The notes under the pieces were generated by a model. It was not told where the DNA came from and did not search any database. It saw only the letters and a list, made by a program, of their open reading frames with translations. This document shows, piece by piece, positions 8,339-16,215 of a DNA stretch of 64,000 nucleotides; positions within the stretch are counted from its first letter, which is position 1, and each line of letters begins with the position of its first letter. The position numbers and the translations under genes were made by a program. The DNA lies in assembly GCF_014191495.1 (NCBI RefSeq), contig NZ_JACHWR010000002.1:248001-312000 (forward strand), written 5' to 3'. This DNA comes from Nocardioides soli (GTDB lineage: Bacteria > Actinomycetota > Actinomycetes > Propionibacteriales > Nocardioidaceae).

Positions 8339-9844
8339 TCAGCCGCGATCCAGCTCCACCGTCTCCGGGGTGTGCAGCCGGACCAGGAAGCGTCCCGCGT
8401 CGGCCGGCGCGCGAGCGCGGGTCAGCCGCGAGACGGTGACCATCGTCGTCAGCGCGAGCGGCACGGTCCAGGCGGCGGGCTGGCCCATCAGCGTGTCGAG
8501 CCAGCCCGACGGCTCGGGGACGCGGATCGTCCAGAGGATCGCGACGGTCGAGCCGAGGCCACCGGCGACCAGTCCCGCGATCGCGCCGACGGAGGTCAGC
8601 CCGCGCCACCAGATGCCGAGCAGCAGCAGCGGACAGAAGGTCGCCGCCGCCATCGCGAAGGCGAGGCCGACCGCGCGGGCCACGCCGAGGTCCGGCGCCA
8701 GCAGGGCCACGATGCAGGGCACGGTCACCGCGACGACCGCGCCGAGCCGGAACGCCGTGACCCCGCCCAGCCGGCGGCCGCGGACCTGCGCGCGCCCGGT
8801 GAGGTCCTGGCTCAGCACGCCCGCGACGGCGATCGACAGCCCCGACGACGTCGAGAGGAACGCCGCGAACGCGCCGGCGGTGACCATGGCGGTCAGCACC
8901 TCGCCCAGGGCGCCGTCGACCATGATCCGCGGCAGCTCGAGCACCAGCGCGTCCGACGCCCCGGACGCCGCGAGCTCGGGCGCGTAGATCCGGCCGAGGG
9001 CGCCGTAGATCGGCGGCAGCAGGTAGAAGAGCCCGAGCAGCGCGAGCACCACCAGCGTCGTACGACGGGCGGCGCGGCCGTCGGGGTTCGTGTAGAACCG
9101 CACGACCACGTGCGGCAGCCCCATCGTGCCCAGGAACGTCGCGACGATGAGCGAGTAGGTGACGTAGAGGCCCTCGGCGCCGCCCGGCGCGAGCGGCACC
9201 GACCAGTCGCCGCCCGTCGGGCGGGCGCTGCCGTCCCCCGCCCACACCACCAGCAGCACGGCGGCCGGGACCAGCAGCGCGGTGAGCTTGAGCCAGTACT
9301 GGAAGGCCTGCACGAACGTGATGCTGCGCATCCCGCCAGAGGTGACGTTGGCGAGCACCACGACGCCGACGATGACCGGCCCGACCCAGATCGGGGCGCC
9401 CACCGCCGACCGCAGTGTGAGTCCCGCGCCCTTGAACTGGGGCACCAGGTAGAGCCACCCGATCGCGACGACGAGCACCGAGCAGACCGCGCGTACGCCG
9501 CGCGAGCCGAGTCGAGCCTCCGCGAAGTCGGGGAGCGTGTAGGCGCCGGACCGGCGCAGCGGCGCGGCCACCAGCACCAGCAGCACCAGGTAGCCGGCGG
9601 TCCAGCCGACCGGGTACCAGAGCATGTCGGCGCCGTGGATCAGCACCAGGCCGGCGACGCCGAGGAACGAGGCGGCGGAGAGGTACTCGCCGCCGATCGC
9701 GCTGGCGTTCAGGCGCGGGTGCACGGTGCGGGACGCCACGAAGAAGTCGCTCGTCGTCCGCGAGAACCGCAGCCCCCAGGTGCCGATCGCCAGGGTGGCG
9801 ACCGTGACGAGCGAGATCGCGATGATCCCGGGGGCGGCGTTCAT
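8339..9844 (-). CDS. Second SSS-family symporter (acetate/monocarboxylate type)
   Basis: A 501-residue paralogue of the ActP protein in this window. It shares the pattern FFVASRTVHPRLNASAIGGE and GTMGLPHVVVRFYT and has about 13 helices. The start ATG overlaps the stop of the small membrane protein upstream (ATGA). It is the last gene of a tightly coupled four-gene operon: histidine kinase, LytTR regulator, small membrane protein, symporter. Transport of a carboxylate such as acetate or pyruvate is likely but not proven. Confidence 0.88.
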   Translation of the reverse strand: MNAAPGIIAISLVTVATLAIGTWGLRFSRTTSDFFVASRTVHPRLNASAIGGEYLSAASFLGVAGLVLIHGADMLWYPVGWTAGYLVLLVLVAAPLRRSGAYTLPDFAEARLGSRGVRAVCSVLVVAIGWLYLVPQFKGAGLTLRSAVGAPIWVGPVIVGVVVLANVTSGGMRSITFVQAFQYWLKLTALLVPAAVLLVVWAGDGSARPTGGDWSVPLAPGGAEGLYVTYSLIVATFLGTMGLPHVVVRFYTNPDGRAARRTTLVVLALLGLFYLLPPIYGALGRIYAPELAASGASDALVLELPRIMVDGALGEVLTAMVTAGAFAAFLSTSSGLSIAVAGVLSQDLTGRAQVRGRRLGGVTAFRLGAVVAVTVPCIVALLAPDLGVARAVGLAFAMAAATFCPLLLLGIWWRGLTSVGAIAGLVAGGLGSTVAILWTIRVPEPSGWLDTLMGQPAAWTVPLALTTMVTVSRLTRARAPADAGRFLVRLHTPETVELDRG

Positions 9845-10218
9845 CTCTCCGCCTCCGAGACGATCTCGGCGAAGTCGCGCTCGTTGCGCTCCGCCCGGTG
9901 CACGTAGGCCCAGCCGAGCCCGACCAGCACCGGGTAGACGACCACGCCGAGCAGCAGCCAGCCGAGCGGCATCCCGAGCAGGCGTACGTCGGAGAGCTCG
10001 GGCACGAGGTAGAAGGCCAGCGGCAGCAGGCCGATCGTCACCCCCATCGCCGCGAGCACGCCGACCGCGAGCCGCAGTTGCTCGCGCAGCAGCGAGCGCA
10101 TGTAGACGCCGCCGAGCCGGGTGCCCGCGTCGATGTCCGACGTACGACGGGTCGGCGGGCGGCGCCGGGGCGGCCCGGTGACCCGGACCCGGGTGGGCGC
10201 CGGGCCCGGCTCGGTCAC
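9841..10218 (-). CDS. Small two-helix membrane protein between LytTR regulator and symporter
   Basis: A 125-residue protein. An Arg/Pro-rich N-terminus (1-45) is followed by two hydrophobic helices (about 55-78 and 86-108) and a charged tail (AERNERDFAEIVSEAER). No named family is recognised. Its size, two helices and position directly before a symporter parallel the DUF485-ActP pair, so it is probably an accessory subunit of the symporter. The GTG start overlaps the regulator stop and its own stop overlaps the symporter start. Confidence 0.75.
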   Translation of the reverse strand: MTEPGPAPTRVRVTGPPRRRPPTRRTSDIDAGTRLGGVYMRSLLREQLRLAVGVLAAMGVTIGLLPLAFYLVPELSDVRLLGMPLGWLLLGVVVYPVLVGLGWAYVHRAERNERDFAEIVSEAER

Positions 10219-10970
10219 GAGTCGGTCCGCGGTGACACCGTGCGGTTCTCCAGCAGCAGCTCGCGGAGCTCGCGGGTGTGCCGGCGGCTGACCACGAGCT
10301 CGACCCCGCGCGGCCCGACCGTGACCGTGCAGCGGCCGCCGTCCATGCGCACCTCGGTCACCTGCGACAGCGAGACCAGCAGCGAGCGGTGGATGCGCAC
10401 GAAGCCGGCCGCGGCCCACTCCTCCTCGAGGGTCGACAGCGGGCTGCGCACCAGGTGGGACTCCGCCGCGGTGTGCAACCGTGCGTAGTCGCCCTGCGCC
10501 TCGACGTGGGTGATGTCGGAGCGGTGGACGAACCGGGTGACCCCGCCGCGCTCGACGGCGACCTGCGTGTCGTCGCGGACCGGGGCCGACTCCGCAACGC
10601 CGTCGAGCATGCCGACCACCCGGCGTACCGCCTCGGTCAGGCGCTCGGCGCGCACCGGCTTGAGCACGTAGTCGACCGCGCGCAGGTCGAAGGCCTCCAC
10701 GGCGTGCTGCTCGTGGGCGGTGACGAAGACGATCGGTGGCGGCGTGCGGAAGCGGCTCAGCACCTGCCCGAGCTCGAGTCCGGTCAGCCCGGGCATCTGG
10801 ATGTCGAGGAAGACCGCGTCGACCGCGCCCTCGTGGAGGATCCGCAGCCCGTCGGTCGCCGAGCTGCTGGTGTGCACCTCGCCGATCCGGTCGTCGTCGG
10901 CGAGCAGGTAGGTCAGCTCGTCGAGGGCGGGCCGCTCGTCGTCGATGACGAGCACCGTCAGTGGCTTCAT
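10215..10970 (-). CDS. LytTR-family response regulator
   Basis: A 251-residue regulator. The receiver domain (1-120) has the acidic pair Asp10-Asp11, phospho-acceptor Asp56 in VFLDIQMPG and the conserved lysine in DYVLKP. A C-terminal LytTR DNA-binding domain (about 145-245: HVEAQGDYARLHT, IHRSLLVSL, SRRHTREL) completes it. It is the partner of the LytS-like kinase encoded immediately upstream (ATGA overlap). It likely senses and controls carboxylate uptake by the downstream symporter, as in pyruvate/acetate LytS-LytTR systems; that is inference. Confidence 0.93.
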   Translation of the reverse strand: MKPLTVLVIDDERPALDELTYLLADDDRIGEVHTSSSATDGLRILHEGAVDAVFLDIQMPGLTGLELGQVLSRFRTPPPIVFVTAHEQHAVEAFDLRAVDYVLKPVRAERLTEAVRRVVGMLDGVAESAPVRDDTQVAVERGGVTRFVHRSDITHVEAQGDYARLHTAAESHLVRSPLSTLEEEWAAAGFVRIHRSLLVSLSQVTEVRMDGGRCTVTVGPRGVELVVSRRHTRELRELLLENRTVSPRTDS

Positions 10971-12082
10971 GCATGGACTCCCGGTGCGAACTTGGGCACT
11001 CTCACGACGACCTTGGTACCCGCGCCGGGCGCGGTCTCCACCACGAGCCCGTAGTCGTCGCCGAACGTCGAGCGCAGCCGGCCGTCGACGTTGCCGAGAC
11101 CCACCGAGTCCAGACCCGCGTCGCCGGCCAGCGCGCGGCGTACGACGTCCGGGTCCTCGCCCACCCCGTCGTCCTCCACCTCGATCACGCACTCCTGGTC
11201 CTGGTCGCGGGCGACGATGCGGATCGCGCCGCCGCCCTCCGCCGACTCCAGTCCGTGCCGGACGGCGTTCTCGACCAACGGTTGGATGCACAGGAAGGGT
11301 ACGGCGACCGGGAGCACCTCCGGCGCGATCCGCAGCGTCACCTGGAGCCGCTCGCCGAAGCGGGCCTGCTCGAGCAGCAGGTAGCGCTCGACCGAGCGCA
11401 GCTCCTCGGCGAGGGTGGTGTACTCGCCGTGCCGGCGGAAGGAGTAGCGGGTGAAGTCCGCGAACTCCAGCAGCAGGTCGCGGGCGCGGTCGGGGTCGGT
11501 GCGCACGAAGCTCGCGATCGCCCCGAGGGAGTTGTAGATGAAGTGCGGGCTGATCTGGGCCCGCATCGCCCGCACCTCAGCCTCGATCAGCCGGGTGCGA
11601 GACGCGTCGAGCTCGGCGAGCTCGAGCTGCGAGGCCACCCACGCCGCCACCTCGTCGGTGGCGCGGGCCAGGCCCGCGGTGGGTGCGTCGGCGAAGACCT
11701 GGAGGGTGCCGACCACCCGTTCGTCGACGACGAGCGGGCTGGCGATGGCGCCGCGTACGTCGCAGCCGGGGGCGCCACAGGGCAGGTCGTGCCGGTCGAA
11801 GACCCGGGTGCGGCCCGCCTCGACGGTCAGCTCCGCGAGCCCGGCGCACTGCTCCTCGTGATGCTGCCCGGAGCCGTGCCAGGCCAGGGAGCCGGCGGTG
11901 TCGGTGATCGCGAGAGCCGGGCTGCCGAGCAGGTCGTGCAGGTGCCGGATGCTGCGCTCGGCGCTCTCCGTGGTCAGGCCGGCGCGCAGTGCGGGAGCCG
12001 CCAGCGAGGCGCTGTGCAGGGTGCGGAAGGTCGCCCGGTCGGCCTCGGTGCCCAGGTGTCGACGGCGCCAAGGTCGGGGCAT
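10967..12082 (-). CDS. LytS-like sensor histidine kinase with GAF-type sensor
   Basis: A 371-residue cytoplasmic kinase with no transmembrane segment. An N-terminal GAF-like region (about 30-160) contains Cys79, Cys102 and Cys107, a possible redox or metal site. The HisKA_7TM/LytS-type phospho-acceptor box QISPHFIYNSL follows (His180), then an HATPase domain with PLVENAVRHGL and DDGVGED. Most LytS proteins carry membrane sensors, so a soluble GAF sensor suggests an intracellular signal. It is coupled to the LytTR regulator by overlap. Confidence 0.92.
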   Translation of the reverse strand: MPRPWRRRHLGTEADRATFRTLHSASLAAPALRAGLTTESAERSIRHLHDLLGSPALAITDTAGSLAWHGSGQHHEEQCAGLAELTVEAGRTRVFDRHDLPCGAPGCDVRGAIASPLVVDERVVGTLQVFADAPTAGLARATDEVAAWVASQLELAELDASRTRLIEAEVRAMRAQISPHFIYNSLGAIASFVRTDPDRARDLLLEFADFTRYSFRRHGEYTTLAEELRSVERYLLLEQARFGERLQVTLRIAPEVLPVAVPFLCIQPLVENAVRHGLESAEGGGAIRIVARDQDQECVIEVEDDGVGEDPDVVRRALAGDAGLDSVGLGNVDGRLRSTFGDDYGLVVETAPGAGTKVVVRVPKFAPGVHA

Positions 12083-12097
12083 CGACGTCTCCGGCTG

Positions 12098-12940
12098 CTA
12101 ACGGAAGTCGATCAGCAGGACGTCGTCGGTGTCGGTCGGCTCGCCCCCCGTGGTGGCCGGCCGGCCCTCGTCGCCCGCCTCGGTCGTCGCGATGGCCGCG
12201 CCCTCCGGCCGGTCGACCACGGTCGCGCGGAAGCACGAGGCGACATAGGGGAGCTGCATGCCGTCCATGCCGCGCCCGTAGTCGTCGTAGAAGGCCAGCA
12301 CCTCGGCCAGCTTGGCCCGCCGTCCGTCCTCGTCGAGCACCGCGACGTTGGAGCGTGACAGCACCAGGTCCTGCACGGACTCGCGGTCGATGACCTGCCA
12401 GTGCTTGTAGGAGGCGTTCTCGACGAAGCCGAACCAGCCCGACGTCACCAGGGTCTCGGTCGGATCGGTCTCCTGCTCCTGCGTGCCGATGATCCGGCCG
12501 AGCCGCTTCACCCAGGGGATGCGTTCGTCGCGCTTGTTCCAGATCAGCGCGAGCCGGCCGCCGGGCCGCAGCGCCCGGGCGATCTCCGGCAGCGCCCGCT
12601 CGTGGTCGAACCAGTGGAACGCCTGGCCGGCCACCACCACGTCGTACGACCCGTCGGCGGCGGGCAGCTCCTCGGCCGAGGCGACCGAGGTGGGTACGTC
12701 GGGCAGTCGCTCCCGCAGCCGCGCCAGCATCGCGTCGTCGGGGTCGGTGGCGTGCACCTCGTGGCCGAGCCCGAGCAGCACCTCGGTGAGCTTGCCGGTG
12801 CCGGCCCCGAGCTCGAGCACCGTCTGCGGCTGGTCGCCCACCAGCCAGGCCCCGGCTTCGCGCGGGTACGACGGACGCCCGCGGTCGTAGGCGTCCGCCA
12901 CGGAGCCGAAGGAGCGGGCGGGCGAGGGCTGGTCACTCAT
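12098..12940 (-). CDS. Class I SAM-dependent methyltransferase
   Basis: A 280-residue protein. The SAM-binding motif VLELGAGTGKLTEVL lies near residue 40, with an acidic loop (HATDPDD) and motif AGQAFHWFDHERA after it, typical of the methyltransferase-11 group (small-molecule or cofactor methylases). A C-terminal region of about 80 residues has no recognisable domain. ATG at 12940 follows GGTGAG. The substrate is unknown. It lies 15 bp upstream of the histidine kinase gene and could head that operon. Confidence 0.85.
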   Translation of the reverse strand: MSDQPSPARSFGSVADAYDRGRPSYPREAGAWLVGDQPQTVLELGAGTGKLTEVLLGLGHEVHATDPDDAMLARLRERLPDVPTSVASAEELPAADGSYDVVVAGQAFHWFDHERALPEIARALRPGGRLALIWNKRDERIPWVKRLGRIIGTQEQETDPTETLVTSGWFGFVENASYKHWQVIDRESVQDLVLSRSNVAVLDEDGRRAKLAEVLAFYDDYGRGMDGMQLPYVASCFRATVVDRPEGAAIATTEAGDEGRPATTGGEPTDTDDVLLIDFR

Positions 12941-12975
12941 CGGGCTCACCGTACCCGCTGGATAGCCTTCCGGGC

Positions 12976-13695
12976 GTGACTGCCGATCCGCTGTCGAGCC
13001 TGGTGGACCTCGAGGGGGTCCCGTCGGGGTACGCCGCCGCCCGCGACGGCATCGACGTGATGCTGCGCGACCGGGGTCTGCGCCGGACCTCGCCGGAGCT
13101 GACGGGCGAGAGCCTGCTGCGCGGCGCCCACGCGAGCGCGGTGCTGGAGGGGTCGGGCTCGTCGCTGGCCGACGTGCGGGCCGGCGAGGGGGACGAGATC
13201 GCGCTCGACGCGGTGCGGGTCTCGACGGAGCTGCTCGGGCTGGTGCCGGTGCTGGGGCGCGCGCCGCTGCAGGCGCTGGCCCGGATCCACGCGCTGGCCG
13301 CGACCGGCCTGCCGGCCGACACCCGCGGCCGTCCCCGCGACGGCGCGGCCGCCGGTCGGCTGCGCCGGGTCGGCGACCTGCTGTCGGCGGCGACCGCCGC
13401 GCCGGCGCTGCTGGTGGCCGCGGTCGTGCACGCCGAGCTGGTGACCGGGGCACCGTTCCCGTCGCACAACGGCATCGTCGCCCGGGCCGCCGAGCGGCTG
13501 GTGCTGGTCGCGCGCGGCGTGGACGAGAAGTCGCTGGTGGTCCCGGAGGCGGGTCACCTGGCCCTGCGCGCGGCGTACGAGTCGAACCTGCGGGGGTACG
13601 CCGAGGGCGGCCTCGCCGGCGTGCACTCCTGGCTGCTCTACGCGGCCGAGGCGTACGCCGCCGGCGCGCAGGCCAGTCCCGTCCACGGTGGTTGA
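12976..13695 (+). CDS. Rv3662c-like conserved protein with degenerate Fic motif
   Basis: A 239-residue Ala-rich protein, often labelled oxidoreductase in actinobacterial genomes without support. Residues around 165-180 (PFPSHNGIVARAAERLVL) look like a Fic motif (HPFxxGNGRxxR) in which the catalytic His and the Gly-Asn-Gly-Arg core are altered, and an upstream SAVLEGSGSS stretch resembles the Fic inhibitory or lead region. An AMP-transferase activity is therefore unlikely. Order with the HAD and ssd genes matches M. tuberculosis Rv3662c. It starts with GTG. Confidence 0.7.
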   Translation: MTADPLSSLVDLEGVPSGYAAARDGIDVMLRDRGLRRTSPELTGESLLRGAHASAVLEGSGSSLADVRAGEGDEIALDAVRVSTELLGLVPVLGRAPLQALARIHALAATGLPADTRGRPRDGAAAGRLRRVGDLLSAATAAPALLVAAVVHAELVTGAPFPSHNGIVARAAERLVLVARGVDEKSLVVPEAGHLALRAAYESNLRGYAEGGLAGVHSWLLYAAEAYAAGAQASPVHGG

Positions 13696-13720
13696 GGGGG
13701 ACGGGGTCCTGTCCCTCCGA

Positions 13721-13805
13721 TGGTTGAGGAAGGCGCGCTGGCGCCTGTCTCGAAAACCCCGGGATGTCGGTGGTTGAGGAAGGCGCGCTGGCGCCTGTCT
13801 CGAAA
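13721..13805. repeat. Two direct copies of a 35-bp dispersed repeat
   Basis: Bases 13721-13755 and 13771-13805 are identical. They begin TGGTTGAGGA, contain an inner GCGC/GGCGCC palindrome, and end TCTCGAAA. Partial relatives are TGGTTGAGGG at 13689 and, in inverted form, TCTCGAGACGCGCC near 13853. The pattern is that of dispersed palindromic elements frequent in Nocardioides-like genomes. Two copies 50 bp apart, with a non-repeated interval of 15 bp, do not make a CRISPR array. Confidence 0.75.
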
Positions 13806-13954
13806 CCCACCATGAACGCGGTGGTCACCGTCGGCGTTCGTCTCACCGGGTCTCGAGACGCGCCGTCGCGACCTCCTTCGTCGGTCGTGGGCGCCCTCGA
13901 CCTCCTCGCGCGACGCGAGCCGCTCCTGCGTCGCGGCTCACTGCGCTCAGACAT

Positions 13955-14136
13955 GCGAACGGCACCCGGATCTCGAGTGGTTGGGCCGGGTGCCGCCGCT
14001 GACACGTGAGGCCGACGGCTACCAGGCGTGCATCATCAACTGCGGCCCCGGGAGTGTCCCGGCTCGGCCGACGCCCTGTAGGAAGGGTAGATCGCCGCGT
14101 GGGTACCCGGCTCACGTGCAGACTATGGAGTTCTTG
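13955..14136 (-). ncRNA. Candidate Ms1/MTS2823-type RNA polymerase-binding small RNA
   Basis: Position: between the Rv3661-like (HAD) and Rv3662c-like genes, exactly where mycobacteria encode MTS2823/Ms1 and streptomycetes scr3559, on the same strand relative to the HAD gene. Structure on the minus strand: a long interrupted rod formed by pairs 14111-14118/14003-14010 (8 bp), 14086-14090/14019-14023, 14071-14075/14025-14029, 14066-14070/14043-14047 and a terminal stem 14057-14062/14048-14053. A 10-bp GC hairpin (13986-13995/13960-13969) can serve as terminator. A 17-bp-spaced promoter lies upstream. Ms1 binds core RNA polymerase. No sequence identity to Ms1 was checked; the exact ends are estimates, and known Ms1 RNAs are longer (about 300 nt). 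Confidence 0.55.
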
Positions 14137-14142
14137 CCTTCG

Positions 14143-14171
14143 TTTGTACGCCCGTTGAGGGAGCCCTTCAA
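14143..14171 (-). promoter_or_regulatory. Putative housekeeping promoter for the small RNA
   Basis: On the minus strand TTGAAG (14171-14166) and TACAAA (14148-14143) are separated by 17 nt, matching the -35/-10 consensus at four of six positions each. Transcription would start near 14136, just before the rod-shaped fold. It lies about 80 nt after the stop of the HAD gene. Confidence 0.45.
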
Positions 14172-14247
14172 GCCCTGAGGTCCCTTGACTTGCCGGGGGA
14201 AGTATGGGTTCCGGGGCGAGCCGTTCGAGGGGGCTGCGCCGCGGCGC

Positions 14248-15039
14248 TCAGGCGCCGAGCCGGCGCTTGCGAGCGTTCGCCCAGATGACCCCGCCGACGG
14301 CGACCACGCCGCCCACGGCGAGTGCGGCGAGGGTCGGCCGGGCCGGCAGCGGTACCCGGGCGCGCAGCGCGACCGGCTTGGTGAAGACCAGGATCGGCCA
14401 CTCGTGCGCGGCCGCCGCCTTGCGCAGCTCCTTGTCGGGGTTGACGGCGTAGGCGTGCCCGACCGCCTCCAGCATCGGCACGTCGGTGACGGAGTCGCTG
14501 TAGGCGTAGGAGCCCTCGAGGTCGTAGCCGGCCTGGTCGGCGATCTCGCGGATCGCCCGGGCCTTCTCCTCGGCGTAGGCGTAGTACTCGATGTTGCCGC
14601 TGTAGCGGCCGTCGACGATCTCCATCCGGGTGGCGATCACGCGATCGGCGCCGAGCATGGCGGCGATCGGCTCGACGACCTCGGCCCCGGAGGCGGACAC
14701 GATGATCACGTCCCGTCCGGCGAGCTGGTGCTCCTCGATGAGCGACACGGCCTCGTCGTACACGAGCGGCTCGACGACGTTGTGCAGCGTGTCGGCGACG
14801 ATCTCGCGGACCGTGGCGACGTCCCAGCCGGTGCACAGCTGCGACATGAACTGCCGCATCTTCTCCATCTGGTCGTGGTCGGCGCCGCCCACCAGGTAGA
14901 CGAACTGGGCGTACGCCGAGCGCAGCACGGCGCGGCGTGAGATCAGGCCGCCGGCCTGGAACGGCTTGCTGAAGGCGAGCGTGCTCGACTTCGCGATGAT
15001 CGTCTTGTCGAGGTCGAAGAAGGCCGCGGTCGGCGCCAT
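14248..15039 (-). CDS. HAD-IB family phosphatase with C-terminal membrane anchor (Rv3661/SerB1-like)
   Basis: A 263-residue protein of the phosphoserine-phosphatase-like HAD-IB family. Motif I is FFDLDKTII, motif II is VSASG, and motif III/IV is the segment ending SDSVTDVPML. A hydrophobic helix (about 236-256) near a basic C-terminus suggests a membrane anchor. The substrate is unknown; homologues near ssd have been linked to differentiation in streptomycetes. It is divergent from ssd, and the 120-bp gap between them should hold both promoters. Confidence 0.88.
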   Translation of the reverse strand: MAPTAAFFDLDKTIIAKSSTLAFSKPFQAGGLISRRAVLRSAYAQFVYLVGGADHDQMEKMRQFMSQLCTGWDVATVREIVADTLHNVVEPLVYDEAVSLIEEHQLAGRDVIIVSASGAEVVEPIAAMLGADRVIATRMEIVDGRYSGNIEYYAYAEEKARAIREIADQAGYDLEGSYAYSDSVTDVPMLEAVGHAYAVNPDKELRKAAAAHEWPILVFTKPVALRARVPLPARPTLAALAVGGVVAVGGVIWANARKRRLGA

Positions 15040-15159
15040 GGCCCCAATCGTAGGGGGCCATGGCCCAGCTTCCGTGCACAGCCCCGGTGTCCAGCACCCT
15101 TGTCCACAAGGGGAATCGGCCCGGTGGTGGGGACGTCGCGGCGCGGGGAGCATCGCCGC

Positions 15160-16215
15160 ATGAACGCTCCGCTCATCGTCACCCGCGATCGCTCCCTCCT
15201 CGACCAGCTGCTGCGCCTGGCCGCTGCGGCCGGCGTCGAACCCGAGGTGGCGCCCGACATCGGCGCCGCCCTCGGGCGCTGGCCGGTGGCGCCCCTGGTG
15301 CTGGTCGGCGCCGACGTCGCCGCCGAGCTGGCGGCCATCTCTCCGGCCCGGCGCGACGGGGCGCACGTCGTGGCGTGGGGACCGGTGCCCGACGAGCTGT
15401 TCCGGGTGGCGGTCGCGCTCGGCGCCGAGAGTGTGACGGACCTCCCGGCGTCGGAGGCCTGGCTCGTGGAGGCGCTCACCGATCTCGGCGACCCGCACCG
15501 CGCGTCCGGCGTGGTGGTCGGCGTCGTGGGCGGGAGCGGTGGCGCCGGCGCGACGACGTTCGCGTGTGCCCTGGGCCAGCTCGCCGCTCGGCGTGGCCGG
15601 GCGCTCGTGGTGGACGCGGATCCGCTCGGTCCGGGCGTCGACCGGGTGCTCGGCCTCGAAGATCGCGACGGCGTGCGCTGGGACGGGCTGTGCCACGCGA
15701 CCGGCCGGCTGAGCGCCCGGGCCCTGCGCGAGGCGCTGCCGCGCCGCGAGCAGCTGGCCGCCCTGACCTGGCGGGCCGGGCCACCCGGCACGCTGCAGGC
15801 GTTCGCGGTGCGTGAGGTGCTCTCGGCGGCGCAGCGTGGCCACGACTTCGTGGTCGTCGACCTGCCGCGCACCGGCGACCCGTTGGTCGACGAGGTCGCC
15901 GCCCGGTGCGACCGGCTGCTGGTCGTCGTGGTGCCGACGGTGGCCGGGGTCGCCTCCGCGGTGCGCGTGTGCGCACGCCACCCCGACCCGTCCCGGGTCC
16001 GGCTCGTGGTGCGGGGCGCCGGTGTCGACCCCCAGGCGATCGCCCGGGCCACCCGGGTCCCGGTGCTCACGACGATGGGCGACCAGCGCGGTCTCGCCGA
16101 GGCGATCGATCTCGGCCTCGGGCCGGTGCGGTCTCGCCGCGGGGCGCTGGGGCGGGCCGCCGGCGACGCGCTCGACCAGCTGGCCCTGCTGCACGGGTCG
16201 GCGGAGGCGGCATGA
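15160..16215 (+). CDS. ssd: Septum-site-determining/CpaE-like protein (Ssd, helicase/secretion neighbourhood)
   Basis: A 351-residue protein. An N-terminal receiver-like region without a clear phospho-Asp (1-110) is followed by a MinD/CpaE-type P-loop domain. The Walker A (VGGSGGAGATT) lacks the usual lysines, as in CpaE/TadZ and M. tuberculosis Ssd (Rv3660c). Homologues affect septum formation and localise Tad machinery. The start ATG at 15160 follows GGGGAG; an in-frame GTG 20 codons upstream is less likely. The stop overlaps the tadA start, placing it first in the tad operon. Confidence 0.88.
   Translation: MNAPLIVTRDRSLLDQLLRLAAAAGVEPEVAPDIGAALGRWPVAPLVLVGADVAAELAAISPARRDGAHVVAWGPVPDELFRVAVALGAESVTDLPASEAWLVEALTDLGDPHRASGVVVGVVGGSGGAGATTFACALGQLAARRGRALVVDADPLGPGVDRVLGLEDRDGVRWDGLCHATGRLSARALREALPRREQLAALTWRAGPPGTLQAFAVREVLSAAQRGHDFVVVDLPRTGDPLVDEVAARCDRLLVVVVPTVAGVASAVRVCARHPDPSRVRLVVRGAGVDPQAIARATRVPVLTTMGDQRGLAEAIDLGLGPVRSRRGALGRAAGDALDQLALLHGSAEAA

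Noticed and set aside
13721..13805. CRISPR-like array
   Set aside because: Only two copies with a 15-bp interval, an internal palindrome and related copies in inverted orientation; no cas genes.
14185..14208. Plus-strand promoter TTGACT with TATGGG
   Set aside because: The spacing is only 12 bp and no plus-strand gene or RNA follows.
15040..15159. Possible 6C RNA, which in M. tuberculosis lies between ssd and the HAD gene
   Set aside because: The 120-bp gap has no pair of hairpins with six-cytosine loops on either strand, so I could not support a 6C RNA here.
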